DNA of 55,374 bases, from positions 1-55,374 of the forward strand of contig NZ_RHNS01000020.1 of assembly GCF_003946305.1 (NCBI RefSeq), given 5' to 3'. Below, one piece after another: positions 35,906 through 43,674 of this stretch (within the stretch, counting starts at the first letter, position 1; each line of letters starts with the position of its first letter). The notes below the pieces were generated by a model. The model ran no database searches, was not told where the DNA came from, and was given only the letters and a program-made list of their open reading frames with translations. The position numbers and the translations under genes were made by a program. The stretch comes from Lacticaseibacillus porcinae (GTDB lineage: Bacteria > Bacillota > Bacilli > Lactobacillales > Lactobacillaceae).

Positions 35906-36453
35906 GCTTTTCTCCTTTGATGGCGATCAAAGCGCAATCGACTGAGGGTTTGAATATGTTCGAATAAGAAATTAGCGGCAACCCCAACAGCGATCCCCGC
36001 TAAGATCCCCATAAAACTTAAAATCGGTAAATACAACATGACGGTCCATGACTGTGCGATCCAGCTGGCAACCACTAACTGACCGACATTGTGTAAAATC
36101 CCACCAGCAGCGCTGATACCGATCATCGAGACGCGTTTTTCACCGAGTTGTTTGATCAATAACATCCCTAACCACGATAACACGGCGCCGGCACCTGAAT
36201 AGAGAAATGTCGACAAGGTACCACCGAGCAATGTGGTTAATACCAACCGTAACAGCATCAATAAGAAGCTATCAGAAGTCGACATGGTAAACAACGAAAT
36301 GATCGTGATCAAATTCGCTAACCCGAGTTTGGCACCAGGAGCGAAGGCAAATGGGAAGGGGATCATGCGCTCGAGTAAACCGATGATCACACCTTGGGCA
36401 CATAGCAACGCAATAAAAATCACTTGGCGGGTCCGGTCTGGTCGATAATTCAT
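35899..36453 (-). CDS. eetB: EetB-like Gx transporter family membrane protein
   Basis: This 184-residue protein has five to six membrane helices and the family pattern EHMI-like FPFAFAPGAKLGLANLITII and GTLSTFLYSGAGAVLSWLGMLLI (written in parts). It resembles ECF-type S components, and is also annotated as heptaprenyl synthase component I. In the electron transfer locus it is required for flavin-based iron reduction, but its exact role is unsettled. ATG 36453 overlaps the eetA stop by 4 bases. Confidence 0.84.
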   Translation of the reverse strand: MNYRPDRTRQVIFIALLCAQGVIIGLLERMIPFPFAFAPGAKLGLANLITIISLFTMSTSDSFLLMLLRLVLTTLLGGTLSTFLYSGAGAVLSWLGMLLIKQLGEKRVSMIGISAAGGILHNVGQLVVASWIAQSWTVMLYLPILSFMGILAGIAVGVAANFLFEHIQTLSRLRFDRHQRRKAC

Positions 36454-36884
36454 TCTGTCACCATCCCTCCCGTATTATTTCCGCTGGTGTGACCAGTAGA
36501 TTTGATCTCGATCAATAACTTGTGCGGCAAGCAGACAATAGTTTGTCCTGGCTTGGCGATTTTGCCTTTGCGGACACAAACTTGATCTGAACAATTTGCA
36601 TCTTTGATTTGAATTTGATCGCCAGTGGTGACGATGGTGTTCCAGTCGTGGCCGTCGTTATACTTCCAAGTCGTGGTGCCTTTATGTCCTGTTAACTTAA
36701 TGCGGTAAACTTCTTCGCCGTTGTGAGTGACGACTGCGGTATAAACCGCCTTTGACGACGATGTTGCGGCTTGTTGATCAGCTTCTTGATGGGCAAAAAC
36801 GAAATAAGGAATAAACGATGCAATCAACAATAACACCACGATGATGATATCGAAGGGCTTGATCATTTTTAAATAGTGTTTCAT
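36450..36884 (-). CDS. eetA: EetA-like NusG domain II membrane-anchored protein
   Basis: This 144-residue protein has one N-terminal transmembrane helix (FDIIIVVLLLIASFIPYFVF) and an extracytoplasmic NusG-II-like beta domain with two conserved cysteines in IKDANCSDQVCVRKG and a third in GQTIVCLPHK. It is the companion of EetB in the electron transfer locus. First gene of the minus-strand trio, with its own start after a terminator region; AAGGGAGC precedes the ATG. Confidence 0.84.
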   Translation of the reverse strand: MKHYLKMIKPFDIIIVVLLLIASFIPYFVFAHQEADQQAATSSSKAVYTAVVTHNGEEVYRIKLTGHKGTTTWKYNDGHDWNTIVTTGDQIQIKDANCSDQVCVRKGKIAKPGQTIVCLPHKLLIEIKSTGHTSGNNTGGMVTE

Positions 36885-36997
36885 TTAAAGCTCCCTTCGA
36901 AAAGTGGTTGCGAGTTGTTGCGCTACGCCAAGCAACGCAGACACGCTTAACCTAGGCTATCCGTTCTGCTAAGTGCGGACTGCAACGCTTTGGTAAG

Positions 36998-37033
36998 AAA
37001 AAAGGTCCTGGGGTCAATTTTACCCCAGAACCC
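36998..37033 (-). terminator. Terminator of ndh2
   Basis: GGGTTCTGGGGTAAAATTGACCCCAGGACC-type hairpin (stem TTCTGGGG / CCCCAGGA) followed by TTTTTT on the minus strand. It separates ndh2 from eetA. Confidence 0.8.
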
Positions 37034-37058
37034 AAATCCGGAAAACCGTTATTGCCAA

Positions 37059-38966
37059 CTACTTGGCATCATTGCCATATAACGCTTGTGGTTTACCGTA
37101 CCACCACTTGCCGAAAGTCTTTTGCAAGTAAGGCACGACCCACTTATCTAAGCCAAAGGCACGACCGGAGCCGTTCATGGTGGCTAATGCCATTGGGATC
37201 ATCCAAATGTTGACCCAGTAGAACATCCCACTTAAGCAGAAGATCACGGTGAAGGCAACAGACATCCCACCTGCGACCCAAGTGAATAAACCAGCGATCA
37301 ACGCTAAACCGATCAAGATTTCGATGACCGTCATCGACTTTTGCATGAAGAAGGCGACTTGTTGGTTAGGAATGAAGATCTTGGTGACTGAAGCCATCCA
37401 GTCAGGCATCACGTTAAACACAGCCATTGGGTCTTTGCCATATTGATAAGATAAGGAGAAGACTTGCTTTGCTGTGCTTGCCGCAGTGGCTGCCGCGTCA
37501 GCACCACCACCAGAAGCAGCACTCGTCGCGTCAGCGCCGGCAGCAGAAGCACCGGAAGTGGCAGCAGGCTGCAACCAAGTGAATGGTAAGCGGAGTTTGT
37601 CGATGAACCATGATTCCTTGCCAGAAACTTTATAAGCACAATCGACTAACCACATCGCACCTAAGAAGATCCGCGCTGGCACTGCCCATAAAACGTTACC
37701 TTGACGAGAGATATGACCACGCATTAAGTTGCGGTCGTTGCGAGTCCGGAAGAATTCGTGCATGAAGTATTGGAACAAGTAGTAACCAGAATAAATCTGG
37801 ATGAAATACAACATGTTGACCAAATGCTTCATCAACATTGCAAAGAACCCGGACAAATGCATGAAGCCCATTAAGTTGGCAACACCATAACGAGAACCTA
37901 AGCTGACCATAAAGCCTGAATAAGAAGCTTTGTAGTCAACATCAGGGGTTTGACCGTTCATTTGCTTGGTGATGTTATCCAATGCAGTTTGGACACTAGC
38001 TTCAGCGCCTTGCACGATTTGTGGTTCACCACGATCAGAGTTGCCGTCAAAGAAGGAGACATCCCCAACGACATAAACTTTGTCATCGTCAACGGATTGC
38101 ATGTGGGAGTTGACCACGATCCGACCGGCACGGCCTTGCGTCAACTTGAAGTTAGCCGCTTGGCTAGTGGCTTTGACCCCAGCAGTCCAAATCAACGTGG
38201 AAGTTGGATAAGTGGAACCATCTTTTAAGTCGACATAGTCATCATGAACGCCGACAACACCAGTGTTTTTCATCACTTTGATGCCGCGTTTGATCATGTA
38301 CTTCTCAGCTTTGTCAGCGTCGGAGCGATCCAGCATGTTCATGATGGTTGGTGCCATTTCCATTAAGGTAAAGGTCAACTCTTCTGGATCAAGTTTGAAT
38401 TCTTTAGCTAAGCTTTCACGCCAGTCGCGTAATTCACCGATGGTTTCAGTCCCAGTAAAGCCGGAGCCAACAACCACGATGGATAACAAAGACTTACGCT
38501 TTTCAGGATCATGTTCAACAGAGCCACGACGGACCACGTCACGCACATGTTCTTTAAGCTGAATCGCTTGTTCCCATGAACCTAAAGTGAAGCCATGTTC
38601 TTTGACGCCAGGGGTGCCAAAGTCGTTAGGTTCAGAGCCGATGCCTAACATCACATAGTCATATGGGTAAGCACCATGTTTCGTTTTAACGAGTTGGTTT
38701 TCACGATCGATGGTAGTGACTTCATCAGTCACTAGCTTCACGTTCTTGCGACGGCAGAACAAACGTTGCAAGTCGTATTGGATCGCGTTTTCATCGACAC
38801 GGTCGGCAGCGATTTCGTGCAGTTCGGTCATATAAGTGAAGTATGAATGTTTGTCGATCAAGGTGATCGTCACATCTGGATCTTTTTTAAACTTCTTGGC
38901 TAACCGCTTAGTTGCATAAACCCCTGCAAATCCGGCGCCGATGACGACGATGTTTTTTTGCGTCAT
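37059..38966 (-). CDS. ndh2: Membrane-extended type II NADH dehydrogenase
   Basis: This 635-residue flavoenzyme passes electrons from NADH to demethylmenaquinone. Residues 1-400 form the usual NDH-2: FAD site VIGAGFAGVYATKRL, NADH site VVVGSGFTGTETIG and second FAD site VYVVGDVSFF. The C-terminal 230 residues are an extension with several membrane helices of DoxX-like character (MTVIEILIGLALIAGLFTWV, VAFTVIFCLSGMFYWVNIWM), as in the electron transfer Ndh2 of Listeria. A 35-residue Ala/Ser/Gly linker (about residues 464-498) without obvious structure splits the extension and is low in complexity. ATG 38966 follows AAGGAGTGTTATTGCC. Single gene, divergent from pplA. Confidence 0.92.
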   Translation of the reverse strand: MTQKNIVVIGAGFAGVYATKRLAKKFKKDPDVTITLIDKHSYFTYMTELHEIAADRVDENAIQYDLQRLFCRRKNVKLVTDEVTTIDRENQLVKTKHGAYPYDYVMLGIGSEPNDFGTPGVKEHGFTLGSWEQAIQLKEHVRDVVRRGSVEHDPEKRKSLLSIVVVGSGFTGTETIGELRDWRESLAKEFKLDPEELTFTLMEMAPTIMNMLDRSDADKAEKYMIKRGIKVMKNTGVVGVHDDYVDLKDGSTYPTSTLIWTAGVKATSQAANFKLTQGRAGRIVVNSHMQSVDDDKVYVVGDVSFFDGNSDRGEPQIVQGAEASVQTALDNITKQMNGQTPDVDYKASYSGFMVSLGSRYGVANLMGFMHLSGFFAMLMKHLVNMLYFIQIYSGYYLFQYFMHEFFRTRNDRNLMRGHISRQGNVLWAVPARIFLGAMWLVDCAYKVSGKESWFIDKLRLPFTWLQPAATSGASAAGADATSAASGGGADAAATAASTAKQVFSLSYQYGKDPMAVFNVMPDWMASVTKIFIPNQQVAFFMQKSMTVIEILIGLALIAGLFTWVAGGMSVAFTVIFCLSGMFYWVNIWMIPMALATMNGSGRAFGLDKWVVPYLQKTFGKWWYGKPQALYGNDAK

Positions 38967-39067
38967 GGCAATAACACTCCTTGTGTGAATTCTGGTTAAA
39001 ATAATTGCTGGTTACGTTCGTCATTATACCTTTAACACAATCGGTTTGTCCATAATTTCACACGCTT

Positions 39068-39163
39068 TGAAACCGTTTCTCATAAATAACTCTTAATTCT
39101 TTCGTGACGCACACTTGTAAGCGGTAATTGGTCTAGTAAGAATCGCATGTGAAAGCGCTAAAT
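39068..39163. promoter_or_regulatory. Two LacI/CcpA-like palindromes between ndh2 and pplA
   Basis: TGAAACCGTTTCTCA (39068-39082) contains the palindrome GAAAC-C-GTTTC. TGAAAGCGCTAAAT (39150-39163) matches the core of a catabolite-responsive element but not its last two bases. They lie in the 298-bp divergent region and could make both halves of the electron transfer locus respond to carbon status. The matches are partial. Confidence 0.4.
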
Positions 39164-39177
39164 TTTTTCGGATTTTG

Positions 39178-39206
39178 TTGCTTTTTGCACAAACACTGAG
39201 TACACT
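39178..39206 (+). promoter_or_regulatory. pplA promoter
   Basis: TTGCTT (39178-39183), a 17-bp spacer and TACACT (39201-39206), giving a leader of about 50 bases. The second cre-like site sits about 15 bp upstream of the -35 box, a place where CcpA could act. Confidence 0.55.
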
Positions 39207-39264
39207 TATTTTGTGTGAAAGGTAACACAAATTTAGGGCATTATTCAAAAAGGGGTACTGACAA

Positions 39265-40128
39265 ATGAAATTAAAGACAGTGACAAGCATTTCCGTGATC
39301 GCATTGACCGCCTTAAGCTTAGCTGCTTTTGGGAACCCGTCCAACAACGTTGACGCTGCTGCTAAGCAAACTGCTGGCGCAAAGCTGCAAAACGGCAAGT
39401 ACAAGTTGCAAGAAACTGGCTACTCCCATGGCTACAAAGTTAAGATGGGCATTACCGTTAAAAAAGGTAAGATCACCAAGACCACATATGACTATGTCGA
39501 CAAAAACGGCAAGTCCAAGACCAAGGACAAAGCTTACGAAAAGCAAATGAAGAAAGTCGCTAAGACTGGTCCTAAAGAATACATCCCAGCTTTGAACAAA
39601 GCCTTCAAGAAGGCTGGCGCTAACACTGGCTCGATCGAAGTTGTTTCTGGTGCCACTGAATCTTCCTGGTCCTTCAAGAACTATGCTGCACAATTAGTTC
39701 AAGCTGCCCAAGCTGGCAACCACAAGACCATCAAGATCCAAAACACTAAGAAGATGCAAGATGGCACTTACACCTTGGAAGAAAAGAACTACTCCCATGG
39801 CTATCGTGTAACCTTCTCCATCACCGTCAAAGACGGCAAGATCACTGCATCTAACTACGACAACGTCGACAAGAACGGCAAGTCCAAGACTAAAGATGCT
39901 GACTACGAAAAGTCGATGAAGAAAGTCAACAAAGTGGGCCCTGTTGAATACACCAAGGAATTGAACGAAGCCTTAGTGAAGAAGCAAACCCCTGCTGAAG
40001 TTGATGTTGTTTCTGGTGCAACTTCCAGTTCAACTTCCTTCATCCAATATGCTGAACAATTGATCAACGCTGCGCAAGCTGGCAACACTGACAAGATCAC
40101 CGTTGACAACATCGTGTACGCTGAATAA
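39265..40128 (+). CDS. pplA: PplA-like protein with two FMN-binding domains, lacking lipobox cysteine
   Basis: This 287-residue extracytoplasmic flavoprotein has a signal peptide (residues 1-21) followed by two similar FMN_bind domains (about 42-150 and 165-272). Both repeat YSHGY, VDKNGKSKTKD and the ApbE target motif VVSGAT; Thr131 and Thr253 are the predicted FMN attachment points. The signal peptide has the shape of a lipoprotein signal (ALSLAAFG), but Phe22 stands where the lipobox Cys should be. Its codon TTT (39328-39330) is one base from TGT. A signal peptidase I site is possible at VDAAA-KQ (after residue 33). Strongly biased codons (AAG, AAC, GCT) suggest very high expression. It would be the final electron carrier to flavin shuttles or iron. 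Confidence 0.92.
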   Translation: MKLKTVTSISVIALTALSLAAFGNPSNNVDAAAKQTAGAKLQNGKYKLQETGYSHGYKVKMGITVKKGKITKTTYDYVDKNGKSKTKDKAYEKQMKKVAKTGPKEYIPALNKAFKKAGANTGSIEVVSGATESSWSFKNYAAQLVQAAQAGNHKTIKIQNTKKMQDGTYTLEEKNYSHGYRVTFSITVKDGKITASNYDNVDKNGKSKTKDADYEKSMKKVNKVGPVEYTKELNEALVKKQTPAEVDVVSGATSSSTSFIQYAEQLINAAQAGNTDKITVDNIVYAE

Positions 40129-40146
40129 GCAAACACTAGGCACACA

Positions 40147-40186
40147 AAAAATGGGTAGTATCCTTGTGGGTACTACCTGTTTTTGT
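40147..40186 (+). terminator. Terminator after pplA
   Basis: GGGTAGTA / TACTACC hairpin followed by TGTTTTTGTT. It would limit read-through into fmnB, making pplA the most abundant message of the operon. Confidence 0.75.
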
Positions 40187-40231
40187 TCTCAACTGTTATC
40201 CTAGAACTATTCTGTGGTTGGAAGGAATTTG

Positions 40232-41308
40232 ATGATGAAAAAGTTTTGGATCGCAGTGGCGACAGTATTGCTTGCCGTCACTTCATTAGCAGGCTGTGGG
40301 CAAGCAAACACCACGGTCAAAAAAGCCCCAACGTTGGTCAAAAGCCCTTATGAAGATACCCAATTTCTCATGGGGACTGTGGTAACGATCCGCGTTTATG
40401 ACAAAGGCAAACAAAGTGCCTTAGACGATGCCTTCGCGCGCATTAAAGTGCTGGCTAAAGAAACCACGGTCAACCAAGAAGGCTCTGAAGTTGATGCGGT
40501 CAACGCACAAGCGGGCAAAAAAGCCGTTAAAGTGACCCCAGCAATTTATTCGATGATCAAATATGCCAAAAGTTACTCGGATAAGTCTGAAGGCGCCTTT
40601 GATTTAGCCATCGGGCCGATCACCAGTCTTTGGCACATCGGCTTTAACGATGCCCGCAAGCCGAGCCAAGCAGAAATTGATGCCAAACTGCCTTTGGTCA
40701 ATTACAAAGACGTGGTGCTTAACGACAAAAAACAAACTGTTTATTTGAAAAAGCCTGGCATGGCTATCGACCTTGGCGGGATCGCCAAAGGTTTCATCAC
40801 TGATCAAGTGGTGAAAGTCTTGAAGCGCGACAAGGTAAGTACTGCCATTGTCGATCTCGGCGGGAATATTTATGTGCTCGGTCATTCACCAAAAGGCACC
40901 AACAAACCTTGGACGGTCGGCATTCAAGATCCGAAGAAATCACGGGGGACAGCCATTGGGACCGTGCCTGAAAAGAATATGACCATTGTCACCAGTGGGA
41001 TCTATGAACGTTACTTAAAAGTTGACGGTCATGTGTACTCCCATTTAATGGATCCAAAGACTGGTTATCCATTTGAAAACAACTTAATGGGTGTGTCGAT
41101 CATCACCAAAAAGTCGGTGGATGGGGATGCGTTGTCGACTGCGACCTTTGATAAAGGGTTGAAAGATGGCATGGCCTTCATCGAAAAAACTGGCTATGCC
41201 GAAGCGATCTTTATCACCAAAGATAAAAAAGTCTATGTTTCAAGTGGCTTGAAGAAGAGCTTTAAGTTATTACCGGATTCTGGGTATACCTTGGCGGAGT
41301 TGAAATAA
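40232..41308 (+). CDS. fmnB: ApbE-family FAD:protein FMN transferase lipoprotein
   Basis: This 358-residue enzyme uses FAD to attach FMN to the threonine of the SGAT motifs in PplA. It has a lipoprotein signal peptide (lipobox SLAGCGQ, Cys about residue 23). ApbE signatures are FLMGTVVTIRVY, IDLGGIAKGFITDQV, IVDLGGNIYVLGHSPKG, HLMDPKTGYP and DGDALSTATF. The start is ATG 40232 or 40235 (GAAGGAA precedes both); the track-like upstream start would overlap the ribosome site. Its stop overlaps the first UbiA gene (TAATG), so it is coupled to quinone synthesis genes. Confidence 0.93.
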   Translation: MMKKFWIAVATVLLAVTSLAGCGQANTTVKKAPTLVKSPYEDTQFLMGTVVTIRVYDKGKQSALDDAFARIKVLAKETTVNQEGSEVDAVNAQAGKKAVKVTPAIYSMIKYAKSYSDKSEGAFDLAIGPITSLWHIGFNDARKPSQAEIDAKLPLVNYKDVVLNDKKQTVYLKKPGMAIDLGGIAKGFITDQVVKVLKRDKVSTAIVDLGGNIYVLGHSPKGTNKPWTVGIQDPKKSRGTAIGTVPEKNMTIVTSGIYERYLKVDGHVYSHLMDPKTGYPFENNLMGVSIITKKSVDGDALSTATFDKGLKDGMAFIEKTGYAEAIFITKDKKVYVSSGLKKSFKLLPDSGYTLAELK

Positions 41309-42252
41309 TGACGATACCTGCATTTTTAGAAGTGGTTGAAGCTAAAACCAAGCTTGCCAGCATTTTGCCATGTTTGATCGGGCTAGGCTTTAGCCTCGCG
41401 TATTTTCATCAACTCAACGGGCTTAACAGCCTGTTGTTTTTTGTGGCGTTGCTGTGCATCGATATGGCGACGACAGCAATTAATAATTTAATGGATTATC
41501 AACATGCGGTCAGCGATGACTATCGCGAACACACCAATGTCCTCGGACGACGGCAAGTGGCGCCTAAAACAGTGTTGAACTTGATCGTCACCTTGTTATT
41601 TGCAGCGTTAGTGATCGGTTTAGTGTTGGTGTGGCGGACGCAATGGGTGCTGTTTTTCATTGGCGGCTTTTGTGTGTTGATCGGGATCTTTTACACTAGC
41701 GGGCCGCTTCCGCTGAATCGCTTACCACTCGGAGAAGTGTTCTCAGGGGTGACGATGGGCTTTGGGATCCCGTTTTTAATGGTGTTTGTCAATGTGTTGC
41801 CTCAAAGCTTTGTGGCAGTGACTTGGCAATGGCCGAACTTATTTGTGTCAGGCAGCTGGGTGGCGTTGGTGACGTTGATCTTAGTGTGCGTGATGCCCAT
41901 GGGGACCATCGCCAATGTGATGTTAGCCAATAACTTGTGTGACTTAAAAGAAGATGAAGCTAACCACCGCACGACGTTGCCAATGTATTTGACCCATGGC
42001 CAAGCGATGTGGTTATACGCGAGCTTAGCTTACGGCGGCTTTGTCGCGATATTGATCGCGGTGGCATTAGGGCTCTTGCATTGGCCCGCGTTGTTAGTGT
42101 TTGTGGCGTTACCATTGGTATGGCGCAACACCCAACAGTTCTTAGCGTTGCAAGATAAAGCCAAAACCTTTAAAACCGCGTTATTATCGCTACTGGCAGA
42201 AAATATTGCCTTGATTTTGGCATTGTTGATCGATTGGGGGTTGAGTCGATGA
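41308..42252 (+). CDS. dmkA: UbiA-family prenyltransferase 1 (DmkA-like)
   Basis: This 314-residue membrane enzyme has about nine helices and both Asp-rich motifs: NNLMDYQHAVSDD (about residues 54-66) and NNLCDLKEDEANHRTTLP (about residue 209). It would prenylate 1,4-dihydroxy-2-naphthoate to demethylmenaquinone. No menFDBEC genes are in the window, so the aromatic precursor may be made elsewhere or scavenged. It overlaps the fmnB stop by 1 base and the second UbiA start by 4 bases. Confidence 0.88.
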   Translation: MTIPAFLEVVEAKTKLASILPCLIGLGFSLAYFHQLNGLNSLLFFVALLCIDMATTAINNLMDYQHAVSDDYREHTNVLGRRQVAPKTVLNLIVTLLFAALVIGLVLVWRTQWVLFFIGGFCVLIGIFYTSGPLPLNRLPLGEVFSGVTMGFGIPFLMVFVNVLPQSFVAVTWQWPNLFVSGSWVALVTLILVCVMPMGTIANVMLANNLCDLKEDEANHRTTLPMYLTHGQAMWLYASLAYGGFVAILIAVALGLLHWPALLVFVALPLVWRNTQQFLALQDKAKTFKTALLSLLAENIALILALLIDWGLSR

Positions 42253-43205
42253 CTGAAAAGCATTTAACTTGGCCACTATTTTTAGAATTGATCAGACTGC
42301 CAGCTAAAGCGGCGAGCTTGTTGCCCTTTTTATTTGGGGTCAGCTATGCTTGGGTGCATTACCACCAATTAAACTGGGGCAACACCTTGATCTACTTCGT
42401 TGGTCAAATGAGCATTGCCTTGTTTGTCACCGGCTTTAACAATGTCCAAGATTTCTATAAAGCCAAAGATGATCATTATCGTGCCACCCAAAATATTATC
42501 GGTCGTGAACATTTGAACCCTAAGCGAATCCTCGCGTTGATGCTTGGTTTCTTGACCATTGCTTGTTTATGCGGGTTGTGGTTGGTGTTTCGGACGAATT
42601 TAAGTTTGTTGGTGATCGGTGGGGCCGCAATTTTTGTGGCGATTTTCTATACTTTTGGGCCGGTGCCGCTGTCGCGTATTCCTAGTGGGGAATTTCTTGC
42701 AGGGATGTGCGAAGGCTTTGGGACGATTTTTATTGCGGTGTTTGTCAACATCGTGCCGCAACCGATGACGTTAAGCCTCACTTGGAGTCAATTCCGCTTT
42801 GGGTTATATATGGCGCAATGCTTGCAATTGTTGTTGGTGGCCTTGCCGATCGTGATTTTAGATGGCACCGTGATGTTTGCCGATAATATTTGTGATCTTG
42901 AACAAGATCAACGCAATCAACGCTATACGCTGCCTTATTATCTCGGCAAGCCGCGCGCCATGAAGATCTATCCTTGGCTGCCGCGTGTCGCTTTTGCGAT
43001 GATCGTGTTAGCGGTGTTGCTACGGGCGTTGCCTTGGTTGTCGCTGCTCACCTTGTTGTTGTGGCCGTTAGTCGCGAAAAACACTGCCGGCTTTATGGCA
43101 GTGCAAGATAAACGCAAAACCTTCAACCTCGCGATCAAAACCTTGTTAACGACGGCAGCGGCAGAAGTGGTGTTACTCTTAGTTGCAGGACTTTTGAATT
43201 TCTGA
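42249..43205 (+). CDS. UbiA-family prenyltransferase 2
   Basis: This 318-residue tandem relative of the preceding gene has motif 1 NNVQDFYKAKDDHYRAT and motif 2 DNICDLEQDQRNQRYTLP, both intact. The two proteins share layout (ITLP/TLP after motif 2, the VQDKRKTFNLA / LQDKAKTFKTA ending) and clearly come from a duplication, but are diverged. They may form a pair or act on different head groups or side chains. ATG 42249 overlaps the upstream stop (ATGA). The rpmG promoter lies in its last 25 bases. Confidence 0.87.
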   Translation: MTEKHLTWPLFLELIRLPAKAASLLPFLFGVSYAWVHYHQLNWGNTLIYFVGQMSIALFVTGFNNVQDFYKAKDDHYRATQNIIGREHLNPKRILALMLGFLTIACLCGLWLVFRTNLSLLVIGGAAIFVAIFYTFGPVPLSRIPSGEFLAGMCEGFGTIFIAVFVNIVPQPMTLSLTWSQFRFGLYMAQCLQLLLVALPIVILDGTVMFADNICDLEQDQRNQRYTLPYYLGKPRAMKIYPWLPRVAFAMIVLAVLLRALPWLSLLTLLLWPLVAKNTAGFMAVQDKRKTFNLAIKTLLTTAAAEVVLLLVAGLLNF

Positions 43206-43211
43206 TACATT
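43183..43211 (+). promoter_or_regulatory. Promoter of rpmG-secE
   Basis: TTGCAG (43183-43188), 17-bp spacer, TACATT (43206-43211), inside and just after the end of the second UbiA gene. Confidence 0.55.
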
Positions 43212-43236
43212 GTAAGTAGTCTGGAGGAAATTCCTT

Positions 43237-43386
43237 ATGTCTGTAAAAAAAGTCGCAATGGCCTGCTCTGTGTGTGGTCGGCGCAATTACTTCGTACCAG
43301 AAAATCGTAAACGTACTGAACGTTTGACCTTAAACAAATATTGCAAGTACTGCAAAAAAGTCACTGAGCACCGCGAAACCAAGTAA
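43237..43386 (+). CDS. rpmG: 50S ribosomal protein L33
   Basis: This 49-residue protein is of the zinc-binding L33 type, with two Cys pairs (CSVC near residue 10 and CKYC near residue 36). CTGGAGGAAA lies upstream of ATG 43237. Its position directly before secE and nusG is the standard firmicute order. Confidence 0.95.
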   Translation: MSVKKVAMACSVCGRRNYFVPENRKRTERLTLNKYCKYCKKVTEHRETK

Positions 43387-43411
43387 GCCCGCGGCGTTGG
43401 GAGAGAAATTC

Positions 43412-43582
43412 ATGAAATTTATTAAAAGTGTATTCCAAGAAATGAAAGCTGTCACTTGGCCCAACGCCAAGGAAACTCGGCGTGATACATCCACTGTTGT
43501 GATGACCTCAGTTTTGTTTGCGATTTACTTCGCTTTAGCTGACTTTGTCATTTTGACCTTGTTGAAGCTGTTTGTATTCTAA
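43412..43582 (+). CDS. secE: Preprotein translocase subunit SecE
   Basis: This 56-residue single-span subunit of the SecYEG channel has the conserved cytoplasmic segment EMKAVTWPNAKETRRDT and a C-terminal transmembrane helix (VMTSVLFAIYFALADFVIL). ATG 43412 is used because GGGAGAG lies 7 bases upstream; a TTG at 43397 would include that ribosome site. Confidence 0.94.
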   Translation: MKFIKSVFQEMKAVTWPNAKETRRDTSTVVMTSVLFAIYFALADFVILTLLKLFVF

Positions 43583-43609
43583 GTTGAGATTTGCTATACT
43601 AGAACTAAC

Positions 43610-43642
43610 GAAAAAACCGTGCCGGTAATGGACGGTTTTTTA
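43610..43642 (+). terminator. Terminator/attenuator between secE and nusG
   Basis: AAAAAACCGT / ACGGTTTTTT stem with T run. A promoter-like pair (TTGTAT at 43572, TATACT at 43595, 17-bp spacer) sits just before it, so nusG may be transcribed through an attenuator from its own promoter. Confidence 0.7.
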
Positions 43643-43674
43643 TTTTGTCGCCATCAAATTTAAAGGAGCGCATC

